Program-made: the position numbers and the translations under genes
Notes under the pieces: model-generated
Seen by the model: only the letters and a program-made list of their open reading frames with translations
Told to the model about the DNA's origin: nothing
Databases searched by the model: none
Source: Streptomyces sp. ISL-100
Lineage (GTDB): Bacteria > Actinomycetota > Actinomycetes > Streptomycetales > Streptomycetaceae
DNA length: 64,000 nucleotides
Reading direction: 5' to 3'
Assembly (NCBI RefSeq): GCF_018614615.1
Contig: NZ_JAGGOK010000041.1
Coordinates: 168,211 to 232,210, forward strand
In this document: in pieces, positions 1-9,195 of the stretch
Layout: each line of letters opens with the position of its first letter
Position numbering within the stretch: position 1 is the first letter of the stretch

Positions 1-552
1 CACGAGCGTGATCAAACCGCTCTTGGCGTCCGCCCGGTGGCGCGCGTCGGTGGTGATGATCGGGGTGCCGGGGCCGATCTGCAGGGCCTCGCGCACCTCG
101 TCGGGGGTGTACGGCTGGTGCCCCTCGAAGCCGTTGAGGGCGATCACGAAGGGCAGCCCGCTGTTCTCGAAGTAGTCGACCGCGGGGAAGCAGTCGGCGA
201 GACGGCGGGTGTCCACCAGGACGACGGCGCCGATCGCGCCGCGTACCAGGTCGTCCCACATGAACCAGAAACGGTCCTGACCAGGCGTACCGAAGAGGTA
301 CAGGATCAGGTCCTGGTCCAGGGTGATGCGGCCGAAGTCCATGGCGACCGTCGTCGTCGTCTTGCCGCCGGTGTGCGTGAGGTCGTCGATACCGGCGCTC
401 GCGCTGGTCATGACGGCCTCGGTGCGCAGCGGGTCGATCTCCGAGACGGCGCCCACAAACGTCGTCTTGCCGACGCCGAAGCCGCCCGCCACCACGATCT
501 TCGCGGAGGTGGTGGAACGGGCCGTTCCGCCGCTAGAGCTTCCGAAGTCCAC
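1..552 (-). CDS. cvnD: Conservon GTP-binding protein CvnD (3' end cut by window)
   Basis: A small GTPase-like protein, the last member of a Streptomyces conservon (cvnA-B-C-D). It is thought to work at the membrane with the CvnA sensor in a heterotrimeric-G-protein-like complex. The frame stays open for 184 codons to the window edge. A P-loop is visible (GGFGVGKTTF, residues about 23-32) and a degenerate G3 region (LFGTPGQDRF) in which the usual DxxG is TPGQ. The GTG start at 552 lies inside the end of cvnC (20-bp overlap), which implies translational coupling. Family assignment is firm. The C-terminus lies outside the window. Confidence 0.9.
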   Translation of the reverse strand, partial: MDFGSSSGGTARSTTSAKIVVAGGFGVGKTTFVGAVSEIDPLRTEAVMTSASAGIDDLTHTGGKTTTTVAMDFGRITLDQDLILYLFGTPGQDRFWFMWDDLVRGAIGAVVLVDTRRLADCFPAVDYFENSGLPFVIALNGFEGHQPYTPDEVREALQIGPGTPIITTDARHRADAKSGLITLV

Positions 553-940
553 TGAGCACCCTTTCCAGCAGCGTTACGTCCGGCGTGCCGCCGGCCTCTC
601 CATTGCCCGGCTGGTGGATCGCCACCATGCCGGCCTCCGCCAGGTCGGCGACGAGGATCCGCGCGACTCCGAGCGGCATCGACAGCAGCGCCGAGACCTC
701 GGCCACCGACTTGACCTCGCGGCACAGGTGGCAGATCCGCTGGTGCTCGGGCAGCAGCGACGAGAGGTGCGCCGGGTCGGCGGTCGTGCTGACCAGCGCT
801 TCGATGGCGAGCTGATAGCGGGGCCGGGTCCGGCCGCCGGTCATCGCGTACGGACGTACCAGCGGCTGGTCGCCCTCGTGGTCGTACGACGCGTCGAGGC
901 GCGCTCCGTACGGATCACGAGAGGCGGGGGGCGGGGTCAT
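533..940 (-). CDS. cvnC: DUF742 conservon protein CvnC
   Basis: 135-residue DUF742 protein, the third member of the conservon. The family has a winged-helix-like fold and is found only in these operons, where it is thought to bridge the sensor and the GTPase. The family landmarks are present: an RPYAMTGGRTRP segment (residues about 29-40) and ICHLCREVKSVAEVSALL followed by LGVARILVADL. The ATG at 940 follows GGAGG at about 8-nt spacing. A 117-bp gap without a recognisable gene separates it from cvnB. Confidence 0.92.
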   Translation of the reverse strand: MTPPPASRDPYGARLDASYDHEGDQPLVRPYAMTGGRTRPRYQLAIEALVSTTADPAHLSSLLPEHQRICHLCREVKSVAEVSALLSMPLGVARILVADLAEAGMVAIHQPGNGEAGGTPDVTLLERVLSGLRKL

Positions 941-1057
941 GGATCGATCCTCCGGGCATGACAGCAGTTGGATGGGCCTGCCGTCTGACGGGGCCGGGGT
1001 GGGGGGCTTCTGCGCGGCCTGACGGTTTGTTTCTCGGCAATACCTGAGGTGCGCGGC

Positions 1058-1480
1058 CTAGTGGAGAAGGCTGCCCTGGAGCTCCGCACGGAGATCCGGG
1101 GTGAGTACGCTGCCGGCCCGGTCGACCAGCAGCGCCATCTCGTAACCGACGAGGCCGATGTCGCAGTCGGGGTGTGCGAGCACGGCGAGGGAGGAGCCGT
1201 CGGAAACGGACATGAGGAAGAGGAAACCGCGCTCCATCTCGACGACGGTCTGGGTCACAGCCCCGCCCTCGAAGATCCGGGAAGCCCCCGCGGTCAGCGA
1301 GGTCAGGCCGGAGGCCACGGCCGCCAGCTGGTCGGCACGGTCCCGCGGGAAGCCTTCGGACATCGCCAGAAGGAGTCCATCGGCGGAGACCACCACCGTG
1401 TGGGACACCCCTGGGGTGTTGTCCACGAAGTTGGTGATCAACCAGTTCAGGTTCTGGGCCGCCTGGCTCATCGGACTCAA
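1058..1480 (-). CDS. cvnB: Roadblock/LC7-domain conservon protein CvnB
   Basis: Roadblock/LC7-domain protein of 137-140 residues, the second conservon member. In this family it probably acts as a GTPase-activating or dimerisation partner of CvnD. Typical features are the opening LNWLITNFVDNTPGVSHTVV and VVSADGLLLAMSEG. There are two possible starts. A TTG at 1480 directly follows the cvnA stop and lies 6 nt after the GGAG inside the last cvnA codons. An ATG at 1471 (MSQAAQ) lies 9 bp further in. RBS spacing favours TTG, while family alignments, as I recall them, favour MSQAAQ. It is translationally coupled to cvnA either way. Confidence 0.93.
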   Translation of the reverse strand: MSPMSQAAQNLNWLITNFVDNTPGVSHTVVVSADGLLLAMSEGFPRDRADQLAAVASGLTSLTAGASRIFEGGAVTQTVVEMERGFLFLMSVSDGSSLAVLAHPDCDIGLVGYEMALLVDRAGSVLTPDLRAELQGSLLH

Positions 1481-4400
1481 CTAACGCTCCTGCTGGTGAG
1501 AGGGGTCAATGTTGAAACTCCCGGTCGTTGAGCCGTTGTTGCCGGCCTGGCGACCTTGCTGGATACCCCGACGAAGATTGGTCAGCCGGCCGCGTACGTC
1601 ATCTGGCGCACGCGAAACCTGCGGACCGGTCTGGTGGTTCTGCTGCTGCGCTGTACCCGGCACCAGATTGGCACGGGGGACGCGACGCGGCAGACCCGAG
1701 GTCGTGACACCGCCGGCTGCGGGCTTTTTGACCCGCTCGGCCTGCCGTACGAGTTCGTCGTTCGGCGAGGTGCGCCAGGCGGCGCCGTTGGTGGCGTTCG
1801 TACCGTTGGTGGTGCTGCTCGCGGCACCCGTGTCACGCGCCTGGGCACGCTGCGGCATTGGAGGGGTGGCGGCGGGAGCGGCAGGTGACTGCTGCGCGGG
1901 CCGCCCGGACTGCTGATGGGGCTGCTGGGGCTGCTGCGCCGCGGCGGGCGCCTGCTGCTCACCGGCCTGCTGCTGGAACCAGTTCGACTCAAGCGTGTCG
2001 AACAGCGGCGTACGTCCGTCACCGGCACCCGGAGCCGGCGGCAGCTCGTGCTGCTGCTGCGGCGCGGGTGCGGCTGTGTTCTCGGGGGGCCGGGTGTTCC
2101 GGCCGTTGTCGCGGCCGTGCCTGCGCGGCGCCGGCGGGAGGGCCTGCGGTCCGCCCTGGGCCTGGCCGGCCTGGGGACGGGACTGGCCGGGGCGCCGGGC
2201 GTGGCCCTGACCCTGGTCCTGGCCCTGGACCGGCCCGCCGTACGCGCCGGCCGGGTTGGCCTGCTGCGGGGCGCTGAAGTCCGGCCGCGGGAGCTGCGCG
2301 GTGGACGCGGGGTCCAGCGGGCCGGGGAGCTCGGGCCGCTGGTACTGACCGGTCGAGCCGCTGCCCTGCGGAGCGTTGCCGTGCGGGGCGTTGCTCTGCG
2401 GACCGCGCTGAGCGGGGCGCTCGTACTGCCCGGTGGCCGCCGGTCCCACGGGACCGCGTACGTCGGAACGCTCGAACACACCCGCCGAGGGCGGCGGCGC
2501 GTCGAAATCAGGCCGCTGGAACTCGGCGGTGGCGCCAATTCCCTGCTGCCGGGAGGCCGTGTCCGCTTCTTCGTGACCGCGCGGCTGGTCGTTGCCCCAG
2601 CTGGTGGTCTGCGGACGCGCCGGACGCTGCGGGGCGGGGTTGGAGCCGGGCAGCTCGGGGCGAGCGCCGCCGCCGCGGGGCGGCTGCTGCTGCGGACGTC
2701 CCTGGTCGCCCTGGGCGGGGCTGTTCTTCTGGAAGGCATTGGGGCGTACGTCGGAACGCTCGCGGTTCCCGGCCTGCCGACCGCCGCCGTCACCGAAGGC
2801 ACCGCCGAGCCCGCCGCCCTGACCGGAGCCGGGCTGCTGACCCTGACCCTGAGCCGGGCCCCCGTCGCGTCCGGGCAGCGCCGCACGCTGACCCGAGCCC
2901 GCGACCTGGCCACGCGCGCCGCCGGGACCGGCGGGCAGCCGTCCCGCCGGAGCGGGGCCGGCGCCGACCGCGCCGGGACCGGCCTGCTGCCGGGCGCCGG
3001 GACCGGAAGGTACCTGCGGCTGAGCGGCGGCGCCGGTCTTCGCCGGAGCCTTCTTGCCGCCCTGGGCGACATCGACGGGCAGCATGACCAGCGCGGTCGT
3101 ACCACCGGAGTCGGAGGGGCGCAGCTGGATACGGATGCCGTGTCGCAGGGACAGGCGGCCGACCACGAACAGACCCATGCGGCGCGAGACCGAGACGTCC
3201 ACGGTGGGCGGCGAGGCGAGCCGCTCGTTGATCGCCGCGAGGTCTTCCGGCGACAGACCGATACCGGTGTCGTGGATCTCGACCAGCACGCGCCCGTCGG
3301 GCAGCGCGTGACCGGTGACGCGGACCTTGGTCTGCGGGGAGGAGAAGGAAGTCGCGTTCTCGAGCAGCTCGGCGAGCAGGTGCACGAGGTCGTTGACGAC
3401 GCGTCCCGCGACCTCGGTGCCCGGCACCGAGGAGAGCTCGATGCGCTCGTACTGCTCCACCTCGGACGCGGCGGCACGCAGTACGTCGACGAGCGGCACG
3501 GGCCGGGTCCAGCGGCGGCCGGGCTCTTCACCGGCGAGAACGAGCAGGTTCTCACCGTTACGGCGCATGCGGGTCGCGAGGTGGTCGAGCTTGAAGAGCG
3601 AGGACAGCTGGTCGGGGTCGGCCTCGCGCGACTCCAGCTCGGAGATGAGCGAGAGCTGACGCTGGATAAGACCCTGCGAACGCCGCGACAGGTTGGTGAA
3701 CATCGCGTTGACGTTGCCTCGCAGCAGCGCCTGCTCGGCGGCCAGTCGGACCGCCTCGCGGTGCACGTCGTCGAAGGCCGCGGCCACCTGGCCGATCTCG
3801 TCGCGCGAGTGCACACCGACGGACTCCACGGACGTGTCGACGTCCTGCGGGTCGGCCTCGGAGAGCTGCTTGACGAGCTCGGGGAGACGGTCCTGGGCGA
3901 CCCGGGTCGCGGTGTCCTGGAGGCGGCGCAGCGAGCGGATCATGGAGCGGGCCACGACGAACGCGCCGACGAGCGAGACGCCGAGGACGAGCAGGATCAG
4001 TACACCGTTGAGGATGGCGTCCTGCTGCGACTCGTTGCGCAGCTCACGGGCCTTCTGCTCCATCTCGTTGAGGAGCGTGGCCTCGATCCGCTTCATCGCG
4101 TCGATCTTGGTGGAGTCGGCGTCGGTCCAGTCCATGTACGAGCGCTCGGGCTCGGACTTGAGCCGGCCCGGCGTCGACAGCACCCGGTGCGCGTACTTGT
4201 CGGCGGCGTCGATCGTGGGGCTGCCGGTCTCCAGCGTGGCGGTCAGATTCTCGTTGTCGCCCACGTAGACCTGGTCGAACTGCTTGAGCGCCGCGTCCTC
4301 GCTGTCCATCGCGGACTTGGCGTAGAGGCGGTCGTTCTCGGTGAGCTTGCCGACCTCGCGGTCGTTGGCCGGCAGCGAGGCGGCGATGATCGCGCGCTGG

Positions 4401-5206
4401 ATGGAGGCGTACTCCTTGGCGGAGGAGAACGCGGACAGGGCGCGCGTCCGCTTGATCATCTCCGGGTTGGAGGTGGCCTGCGCCATGTCCTGGGAGAGGC
4501 TCAGCAGCGAGTTGATCAGCTGGCTGTAGTTGTTGACCGTCTGTGAGTTGGTCGTCTTCTTCTCGTACGCGCCTTCGCGGATCTGGCGAATCGAGTTCAG
4601 CCGGGACGCGATCTGGTAGAGGCTCGACCTGATGCTCAGCAGGCTCTCGTCATCGCCCGGGTCGATGTTCTGCGTACCGGCGATGAACGCGTCCTTGGCC
4701 CGGTCGGTCTTCTCCCGGGGGCCCTTGACCTTGAAGTCGGCAGGGCTGGTGCCGTTGGCGAGCGGACCGGCCGACTTGTCGCGCTCATCCTGGAGCGCGA
4801 GGGCGAGCGCGGTCGCCTGCTTGGTCATGTCGGTCAGCAGCTGCATGTGCTCCAGCTGCTCCATGTCGTTCATGGACTCGTTGATACGCAGCCCGCCGAG
4901 CGTGGTCGCAGCGACCACGGGCAGGGCAAGCAGGGAGACCAGACGGGTACTGATGCGCCAGTTGCGCAGGGCTATTCGCGAGCCCGTGGAAGTGGGCTCC
5001 TTCGCTCTCGCGGGAGTCGCCTGCTCGCCGCCGCCCTTGACTCCGGTGCGCACGGCACGATCGCCGCCGCCGTCGCCGGCCTTGGCCGGCGCTGTGTTTC
5101 CGGCGTGTTGGGCGCGCTGGGCGTGCTGGGGCGAGGATCCGCGGTCTGTGCCGCGCGGCTCCTGCTCCGCCGCAGCGCTGCCATCCCTCTTGAAACGTCC
5201 CTGCAC
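1481..5206 (-). CDS. cvnA: Conservon sensor histidine-kinase-like protein CvnA
   Basis: Membrane sensor of the conservon, 1,241 residues from the GTG at 5206 (VQGRFKRDG); an upstream GTG-type start at 5275 would add 23 residues. Order of parts: charged cytoplasmic N-terminus, TM1 near residue 95, an extracytoplasmic nitrate/nitrite-sensing (NIT)-like helical domain, TM2 near residue 405 (LILLVLGVSLVGAFVV), HAMP, and a HATPase_c domain with N box ELLENATSFSSP and G1 box DTGIGLSP. A tail of about 480 residues rich in Gly, Pro and Gln follows and ends HQQER. The tail carries repeated [F/Y/L]xRP-type short motifs. No clear phospho-acceptor H box was seen, as is common in this family. It heads the leftward operon cvnABCD. 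Confidence 0.92.
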   Translation of the reverse strand: MQGRFKRDGSAAAEQEPRGTDRGSSPQHAQRAQHAGNTAPAKAGDGGGDRAVRTGVKGGGEQATPARAKEPTSTGSRIALRNWRISTRLVSLLALPVVAATTLGGLRINESMNDMEQLEHMQLLTDMTKQATALALALQDERDKSAGPLANGTSPADFKVKGPREKTDRAKDAFIAGTQNIDPGDDESLLSIRSSLYQIASRLNSIRQIREGAYEKKTTNSQTVNNYSQLINSLLSLSQDMAQATSNPEMIKRTRALSAFSSAKEYASIQRAIIAASLPANDREVGKLTENDRLYAKSAMDSEDAALKQFDQVYVGDNENLTATLETGSPTIDAADKYAHRVLSTPGRLKSEPERSYMDWTDADSTKIDAMKRIEATLLNEMEQKARELRNESQQDAILNGVLILLVLGVSLVGAFVVARSMIRSLRRLQDTATRVAQDRLPELVKQLSEADPQDVDTSVESVGVHSRDEIGQVAAAFDDVHREAVRLAAEQALLRGNVNAMFTNLSRRSQGLIQRQLSLISELESREADPDQLSSLFKLDHLATRMRRNGENLLVLAGEEPGRRWTRPVPLVDVLRAAASEVEQYERIELSSVPGTEVAGRVVNDLVHLLAELLENATSFSSPQTKVRVTGHALPDGRVLVEIHDTGIGLSPEDLAAINERLASPPTVDVSVSRRMGLFVVGRLSLRHGIRIQLRPSDSGGTTALVMLPVDVAQGGKKAPAKTGAAAQPQVPSGPGARQQAGPGAVGAGPAPAGRLPAGPGGARGQVAGSGQRAALPGRDGGPAQGQGQQPGSGQGGGLGGAFGDGGGRQAGNRERSDVRPNAFQKNSPAQGDQGRPQQQPPRGGGARPELPGSNPAPQRPARPQTTSWGNDQPRGHEEADTASRQQGIGATAEFQRPDFDAPPPSAGVFERSDVRGPVGPAATGQYERPAQRGPQSNAPHGNAPQGSGSTGQYQRPELPGPLDPASTAQLPRPDFSAPQQANPAGAYGGPVQGQDQGQGHARRPGQSRPQAGQAQGGPQALPPAPRRHGRDNGRNTRPPENTAAPAPQQQHELPPAPGAGDGRTPLFDTLESNWFQQQAGEQQAPAAAQQPQQPHQQSGRPAQQSPAAPAATPPMPQRAQARDTGAASSTTNGTNATNGAAWRTSPNDELVRQAERVKKPAAGGVTTSGLPRRVPRANLVPGTAQQQNHQTGPQVSRAPDDVRGRLTNLRRGIQQGRQAGNNGSTTGSFNIDPSHQQER

Positions 5207-5779
5207 TAGCGTCGCAACCTCTGGACCAGGCGTTCCCCCGCGCAAACGGCGGAACGGTGTCGAGTCGTGGGGCACCGAGCGGCCCCATGGGTGGTCGTGA
5301 GTGACCGGCGCTTCTCCCCTTCCCGCCGCTCACTCGGCGCTGCGTTGCGCCCTGCGCGCCGGCTGGAATCTCGCGGCGGTCCGGGGAATTCCAGCACAGT
5401 GCCGGATCTCCAACAAGGCCCGCGTGTCGGGTCGTGACCCGAGTGACACCCCGTGAGTGCTGAGTAACCAGGAGTAGAAGGTGTTCATGGTTAAAAGGGG
5501 CATAAGGCGACGAGTCGCTTAGGGGCGGGGGGTGTCCCAGTCCTGATGATCAGGAGCGGAATGATGGCTTCAATGGCGCAATGTCCGTTTTCTGGACCCG
5601 CATGGGCCGCCCGAAATAGTCGATATGCCCGCCATCTCGTGAGGAAACTCACACACTGTTCTTGCCTGCTTCGCATCTTTGGCGGGGAATCGGGTGTTTA
5701 GCCTGACGCTTTGCAGAGATCGCGAATCCGACAACACCGCGCCCAAGCGGCGCCCGTACCGAACAGGCCCGAACAGCAA
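5207..5779. other. Intergenic region upstream of cvnA, no convincing gene
   Basis: About 570 bp separating the leftward conservon from the rightward genes. It is less GC-rich than its surroundings between about 5470 and 5710, which suits regulatory DNA. Open frames here lack coding-like third-position bias and were not accepted. It should hold the cvn operon promoter, but no clear -35/-10 pair could be assigned. Confidence 0.5.
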
Positions 5780-5965
5780 ATGAAGACCGCGACGACGACC
5801 ACGTTGAAGATTCGCAGCACCGCCAACCCCCGCCGCACCACGCTGGCGCACCTCGAGGACGCCGCGGACCTGCTGGTGGCGGAGCGCCCGGAGCACCCCG
5901 TCGACCTCCCCGCCGAGACCGCCAACCCGCGCCGCACCATCCTCATGGAAGCCCCCGCCGCGTAG
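5780..5965 (+). CDS. Small 61-residue protein with a duplicated NPRRT motif
   Basis: Unrecognised small protein. Third codon positions are almost entirely G or C, which strongly supports a real gene. The ATG at 5780 is chosen because the open frame upstream of it loses that bias; no good Shine-Dalgarno sequence precedes it. The sequence holds a near-exact internal duplication: TANPRRTTL at residues 14-22 and TANPRRTIL at 48-56. Between them is an acidic, probably helical stretch (HLEDAADLLVAERPEHP). There is no membrane segment, no signal peptide and no cysteine. It stands alone about 100 bp before the FAH-family gene. Function unknown. Confidence 0.72.
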   Translation: MKTATTTTLKIRSTANPRRTTLAHLEDAADLLVAERPEHPVDLPAETANPRRTILMEAPAA

Positions 5966-6063
5966 CCGGGCACGGCGCCAATACGGCAGGTCGGGGCCCT
6001 CGGCCGCGTTAGCCTGGAGCGTCAGTCTCCAGCCAGCCAGCAAGTAAGGGGCGGCAGCATCCC

Positions 6064-6852
6064 GTGCGCATCGCCAGGTTTTCCATCGACGGCAATGTCG
6101 CCTTCGGCGCGGTTGAGGGTCCCAGCGCCCCAGGCGCAGAGGCAGACCTCGTCCTCGACATCATCAAGGGCATTCCGTACGCCGACTTCGAGCTCTCCGG
6201 CGTCAAGGTCCCGCTGAGCAAGGTCCGCCTCCTGCCGCCCGTTCTCCCCAGCAAGGTCGTGGCCGTCGGCCGCAACTACGCGGAGCACGCGGCGGAACTG
6301 GGTAATGAGGTCCCTGACGTACCCATCACCTTCTTCAAGCCGTCCACCTCGGTGACCGGCCCGGGCGACGACATCGCGTACCCCTCCTTCTCCAGCGAGG
6401 TGCACCACGAGGCCGAACTGGCCGTGGTCATCGGCCGCATGTGCCGCGAGGTCCCGCGCGAGCGCGTCAAGGACGTCATCTTCGGCTACACCTGCGCCAA
6501 CGACGTCACCGCACGCGACGTGCAGCAGCGCGAGAAGCAGTGGGCCAGGGCCAAGGGCTTCGACACCTCGTGCCCGCTCGGCCCCTGGGTGGAGACCGAC
6601 CTCGACCCCGGTGACCTCGCCATCCAGTGCACGGTCAACGGCGAACAGCGCCAGCTGGGGCGTACGAGCGACATGGTCCGCTCCGTCGAGGACCTGATCG
6701 TCCACATCTCCGAGGCCATGACGCTGCTCCCGGGCGACGTCATCCTCACGGGGACCCCGGCCGGAGTCGGACCCCTGAACGTCGGCGACGAAGTCGCCGT
6801 CACCATCGAAGGCATCGGCACTCTCACCAACAAGGTGATCAAGCGTGGCTAG
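6064..6852 (+). CDS. Fumarylacetoacetate hydrolase (FAH) family protein
   Basis: 262-residue FAH-superfamily protein. These are metal-dependent enzymes that hydrolyse, decarboxylate or isomerise acylpyruvate-type compounds; the substrate here is unknown. Hallmarks: AVGRNYAEHAAELG, metal ligands in the ExE motif of HHEAELAVVIG, CANDVTARDVQ, and the C-terminal ILTGTPAGVGPL. It starts with GTG at 6064 after AAGGGGCGG. Its stop overlaps the gltX start by 8 bp, so the two are co-transcribed and probably translationally coupled. Confidence 0.93.
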   Translation: MRIARFSIDGNVAFGAVEGPSAPGAEADLVLDIIKGIPYADFELSGVKVPLSKVRLLPPVLPSKVVAVGRNYAEHAAELGNEVPDVPITFFKPSTSVTGPGDDIAYPSFSSEVHHEAELAVVIGRMCREVPRERVKDVIFGYTCANDVTARDVQQREKQWARAKGFDTSCPLGPWVETDLDPGDLAIQCTVNGEQRQLGRTSDMVRSVEDLIVHISEAMTLLPGDVILTGTPAGVGPLNVGDEVAVTIEGIGTLTNKVIKRG

Positions 6853-8320
6853 CGCACCCGTACGTGTACGTTTCTGTCCCTCGCCGACCGGCAACCCCCA
6901 CGTGGGCCTGGTCCGCACCGCCCTGTTCAACTGGGCGTTCGCCCGGCACAACGGCGGCACGATGGTCTTCCGCATCGAGGACACCGACGCCGCCCGCGAC
7001 TCCGAGGAGTCGTACCACCAGCTGCTCGACTCGCTGCGCTGGCTGGGCCTCGACTGGGACGAGGGTCCCGAGGTCGGCGGCCCGCACGCCCCGTACCGCC
7101 AGTCGCAGCGGATGGACATCTACAAGGACGTCGCCCAGAAGCTGATGGCCGGCGGCTACGCGTACGAGTGCTTCTGCACCGCCCTCGAGCTGGAAGTACG
7201 CCGCGACGCCGCCCGCGCGGCCGGCAAGCCGTCCGGCTACGACGGCACGTGCCGCAACCTCAGCGCCGACCGCATCGAGCGCTACAAGGCCGAAGGCCGC
7301 GAAGCCATCGTGCGCTTCCGGATGCCCGACGAGCCGATCACCTTCACGGACGTGGTCCGCGGCGAGCTGACCTTCAACCCGGACAACGTCCCGGACTACG
7401 GCATCGTCCGCGCCAACGGCGCCCCCCTCTACACGCTCGTCAACCCGGTCGACGACGCGCTGATGGAGATCACCCACGTGCTGCGCGGCGAGGACCTGCT
7501 GTCCTCCACCCCGCGCCAGATCGCGCTCTACAAGGCGCTGATCGAGCTGGGCATCGCCAAGGAGATCCCGCAGTTCGGGCACCTCCCGTACGTCATGGGC
7601 GAGGGCAACAAGAAGCTCTCCAAGCGCGACCCCGAGGCGTCCCTCAACCTCTACCGCGAGCGCGGCTTCCTGCCGGCGGGCCTGCTGAACTACCTGTCCC
7701 TCCTCGGCTGGTCCATCGCCGAGGACCGCGACATCTTCACGATCGAGGAGATGGTGGTGGCCTTCGACATCAAGGACGTCAACGCCAACCCGGCGCGCTT
7801 CGACCTGAAGAAGTGCGAGCACATCAACGCCGAGCACCTGCGCAAGCTCTCGCTCTCGGACTTCACCGCGGCCTGCGAGCCGTGGCTGAAGGCGCCGTAC
7901 GCCAACTGGAAGCCGGAGTCCTTCGACCGCGCGGCCTTCGAGCGGATCGCCCCGCACGCCCAGACCCGCGTGACGGTCCTCTCCGACATCACGGCCAACG
8001 TCGACTTCCTGTTCCTCGACGAGCCGGTAGAGGACGAGGCGTCCTGGGCGAAGGCGATGAAGGGCGAGCCGGCAGCGCTGCTCACCACGGCCCGCGCCAA
8101 CCTGGAAGCGGCCGACTGGACCAGCCCCGAGTCCCTCAAGGAGGCCGTCCTGGCCGCCGGCGAGGCCCACGGCCTGAAGCTCGGCAAGGCCCAGGCCCCG
8201 GTCCGCGTGGCGGTCACCGGCCGCACCGTGGGCCTCCCGCTCTTCGAGTCCCTGGAAATCCTGGGCAAGGAGAAGACGCTCGCCCGCATCGACGCGGCCC
8301 TGGCCAAGCTCACCGCCTAG
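6845..8320 (+). CDS. gltX: Glutamyl-tRNA synthetase
   Basis: 491-residue class I glutamyl-tRNA synthetase, which charges tRNA-Glu with glutamate in the cytoplasm. In bacteria lacking glutaminyl-tRNA synthetase it often also charges tRNA-Gln for later amidation. The HIGH motif appears as SPTGNPHVGL (residues 12-21) and the KMSKR loop as KKLSKRD. The GTG start lies inside the end of the FAH gene. Just downstream is a cluster of tRNA-Gln and tRNA-Glu genes, the likely substrates. A strong hairpin terminator follows at 8338. Confidence 0.98.
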   Translation: MASAPVRVRFCPSPTGNPHVGLVRTALFNWAFARHNGGTMVFRIEDTDAARDSEESYHQLLDSLRWLGLDWDEGPEVGGPHAPYRQSQRMDIYKDVAQKLMAGGYAYECFCTALELEVRRDAARAAGKPSGYDGTCRNLSADRIERYKAEGREAIVRFRMPDEPITFTDVVRGELTFNPDNVPDYGIVRANGAPLYTLVNPVDDALMEITHVLRGEDLLSSTPRQIALYKALIELGIAKEIPQFGHLPYVMGEGNKKLSKRDPEASLNLYRERGFLPAGLLNYLSLLGWSIAEDRDIFTIEEMVVAFDIKDVNANPARFDLKKCEHINAEHLRKLSLSDFTAACEPWLKAPYANWKPESFDRAAFERIAPHAQTRVTVLSDITANVDFLFLDEPVEDEASWAKAMKGEPAALLTTARANLEAADWTSPESLKEAVLAAGEAHGLKLGKAQAPVRVAVTGRTVGLPLFESLEILGKEKTLARIDAALAKLTA

Positions 8321-8337
8321 TCGCGCCCGTACGCACG

Positions 8338-8369
8338 AAAGGCCCGGAAGCACCGGCTTCCGGGCCTTT
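8338..8369 (+). terminator. 14-bp perfect hairpin terminator after gltX
   Basis: AAAGGCCCGGAAGC pairs perfectly with GCTTCCGGGCCTTT across an ACCG loop. It lies 17 nt after the gltX stop and only 16 nt before the HAD start codon, so the HAD gene needs its own promoter or read-through. Confidence 0.85.
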
Positions 8370-8385
8370 CCCGTACCGTCGGATC

Positions 8386-9108
8386 ATGCCGATCCGCGCT
8401 GTGGTCTGGGACATTGACGACACGATCTTCGACTACGCGAGCGCCGATACCGCCGGCATGCGTGATCACCTCGCGGCCGAGGGCCTGCTCAGCGGATACG
8501 AGTCCGTCGACCGGGCCCTGGACCACTGGCGCGAGACGACCGCTCTCCACTGGGCGCGCTTCGCCGCGGGGGAAGTCACCTTCGAGGCGCAGCGGCGCGA
8601 CCGGGTGCGGTCCTTTCTCGGTACGCCGCTGCTGAGCGACGACGCGGCGGACGAGTGGTTCACGCGGTACGTCGCCCACTACGAGGCCGCCTGGAAGCTG
8701 TTCCCCGACACCGTGCCGGCGCTGGACGTCCTGGCGGATGACTACCGCCACGCCGTGCTGTCGAATTCCAGCGTCCACAATCAGGACCGCAAGCTGCGGG
8801 TCCTCGGCGTGCGGAGCCGTTTCGAGGCGCTGCTGTGCGCCGCCGAGCTGGGCTTCTCCAAGCCCGCCGCCGAGGCATTCCACGCCGCCTGCGACGCGCT
8901 CGCCCTGCCCCCGCACGAGGTCGCGTACGTCGGTGACCAGCCCGACATCGACGCCCGGGGCGCCGACGAAGCCGGCCTGGCCGGGATCTGGCTCGACCGT
9001 TGCGGCCTCGGCGGCCGTCCGGAGCTCGTCCGGATCACCGGGCTTGAGCAGCTACCTGGGCTGTTGCGGGGCGATACCCGTTTTGGAGCGCCGTCCACCT
9101 TCGGGTAA
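8386..9108 (+). CDS. HAD-family hydrolase
   Basis: 240-residue haloacid-dehalogenase-superfamily phosphatase. Motif I is WDIDDTIFDY (nucleophile Asp plus general acid Asp), motif II is LSNSS, the motif III lysine is in GFSKPAAEAF, and motif IV is VGDQPDIDARGA. The substrate cannot be told from sequence. The ATG at 8386 lies within 20 nt of the gltX terminator and shows no strong RBS, so a short or leaderless transcript is possible. Confidence 0.9.
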   Translation: MPIRAVVWDIDDTIFDYASADTAGMRDHLAAEGLLSGYESVDRALDHWRETTALHWARFAAGEVTFEAQRRDRVRSFLGTPLLSDDAADEWFTRYVAHYEAAWKLFPDTVPALDVLADDYRHAVLSNSSVHNQDRKLRVLGVRSRFEALLCAAELGFSKPAAEAFHAACDALALPPHEVAYVGDQPDIDARGADEAGLAGIWLDRCGLGGRPELVRITGLEQLPGLLRGDTRFGAPSTFG

Positions 9109-9166
9109 TGTTCTTTCTGCGCCGCCCGAGAGGGCCGAAAGGTCCGGCCGGGAAGCGCAAACCAAA

Positions 9167-9194
9167 CAAGCCCCCATCAGGGGGTTGTGTTTTG
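9167..9194 (+). terminator. CCCCC-atca-GGGGG hairpin with T-rich tail before the tRNA cluster
   Basis: A short G/C stem (9171-9184) extended by CAA/TTG pairs and followed by TTGTGTTTT. It could end the HAD transcript or form part of the tRNA precursor leader. The tRNA-Gln starts immediately after it. Confidence 0.45.
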
Positions 9195-9195
9195 G

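Noticed and set aside
1916..4546. 876-codon open frame on the plus strand
   Set aside because: It lies opposite cvnA, whose domains are unmistakable. The plus-strand product has no family match and is the usual stop-poor shadow of high-GC DNA.
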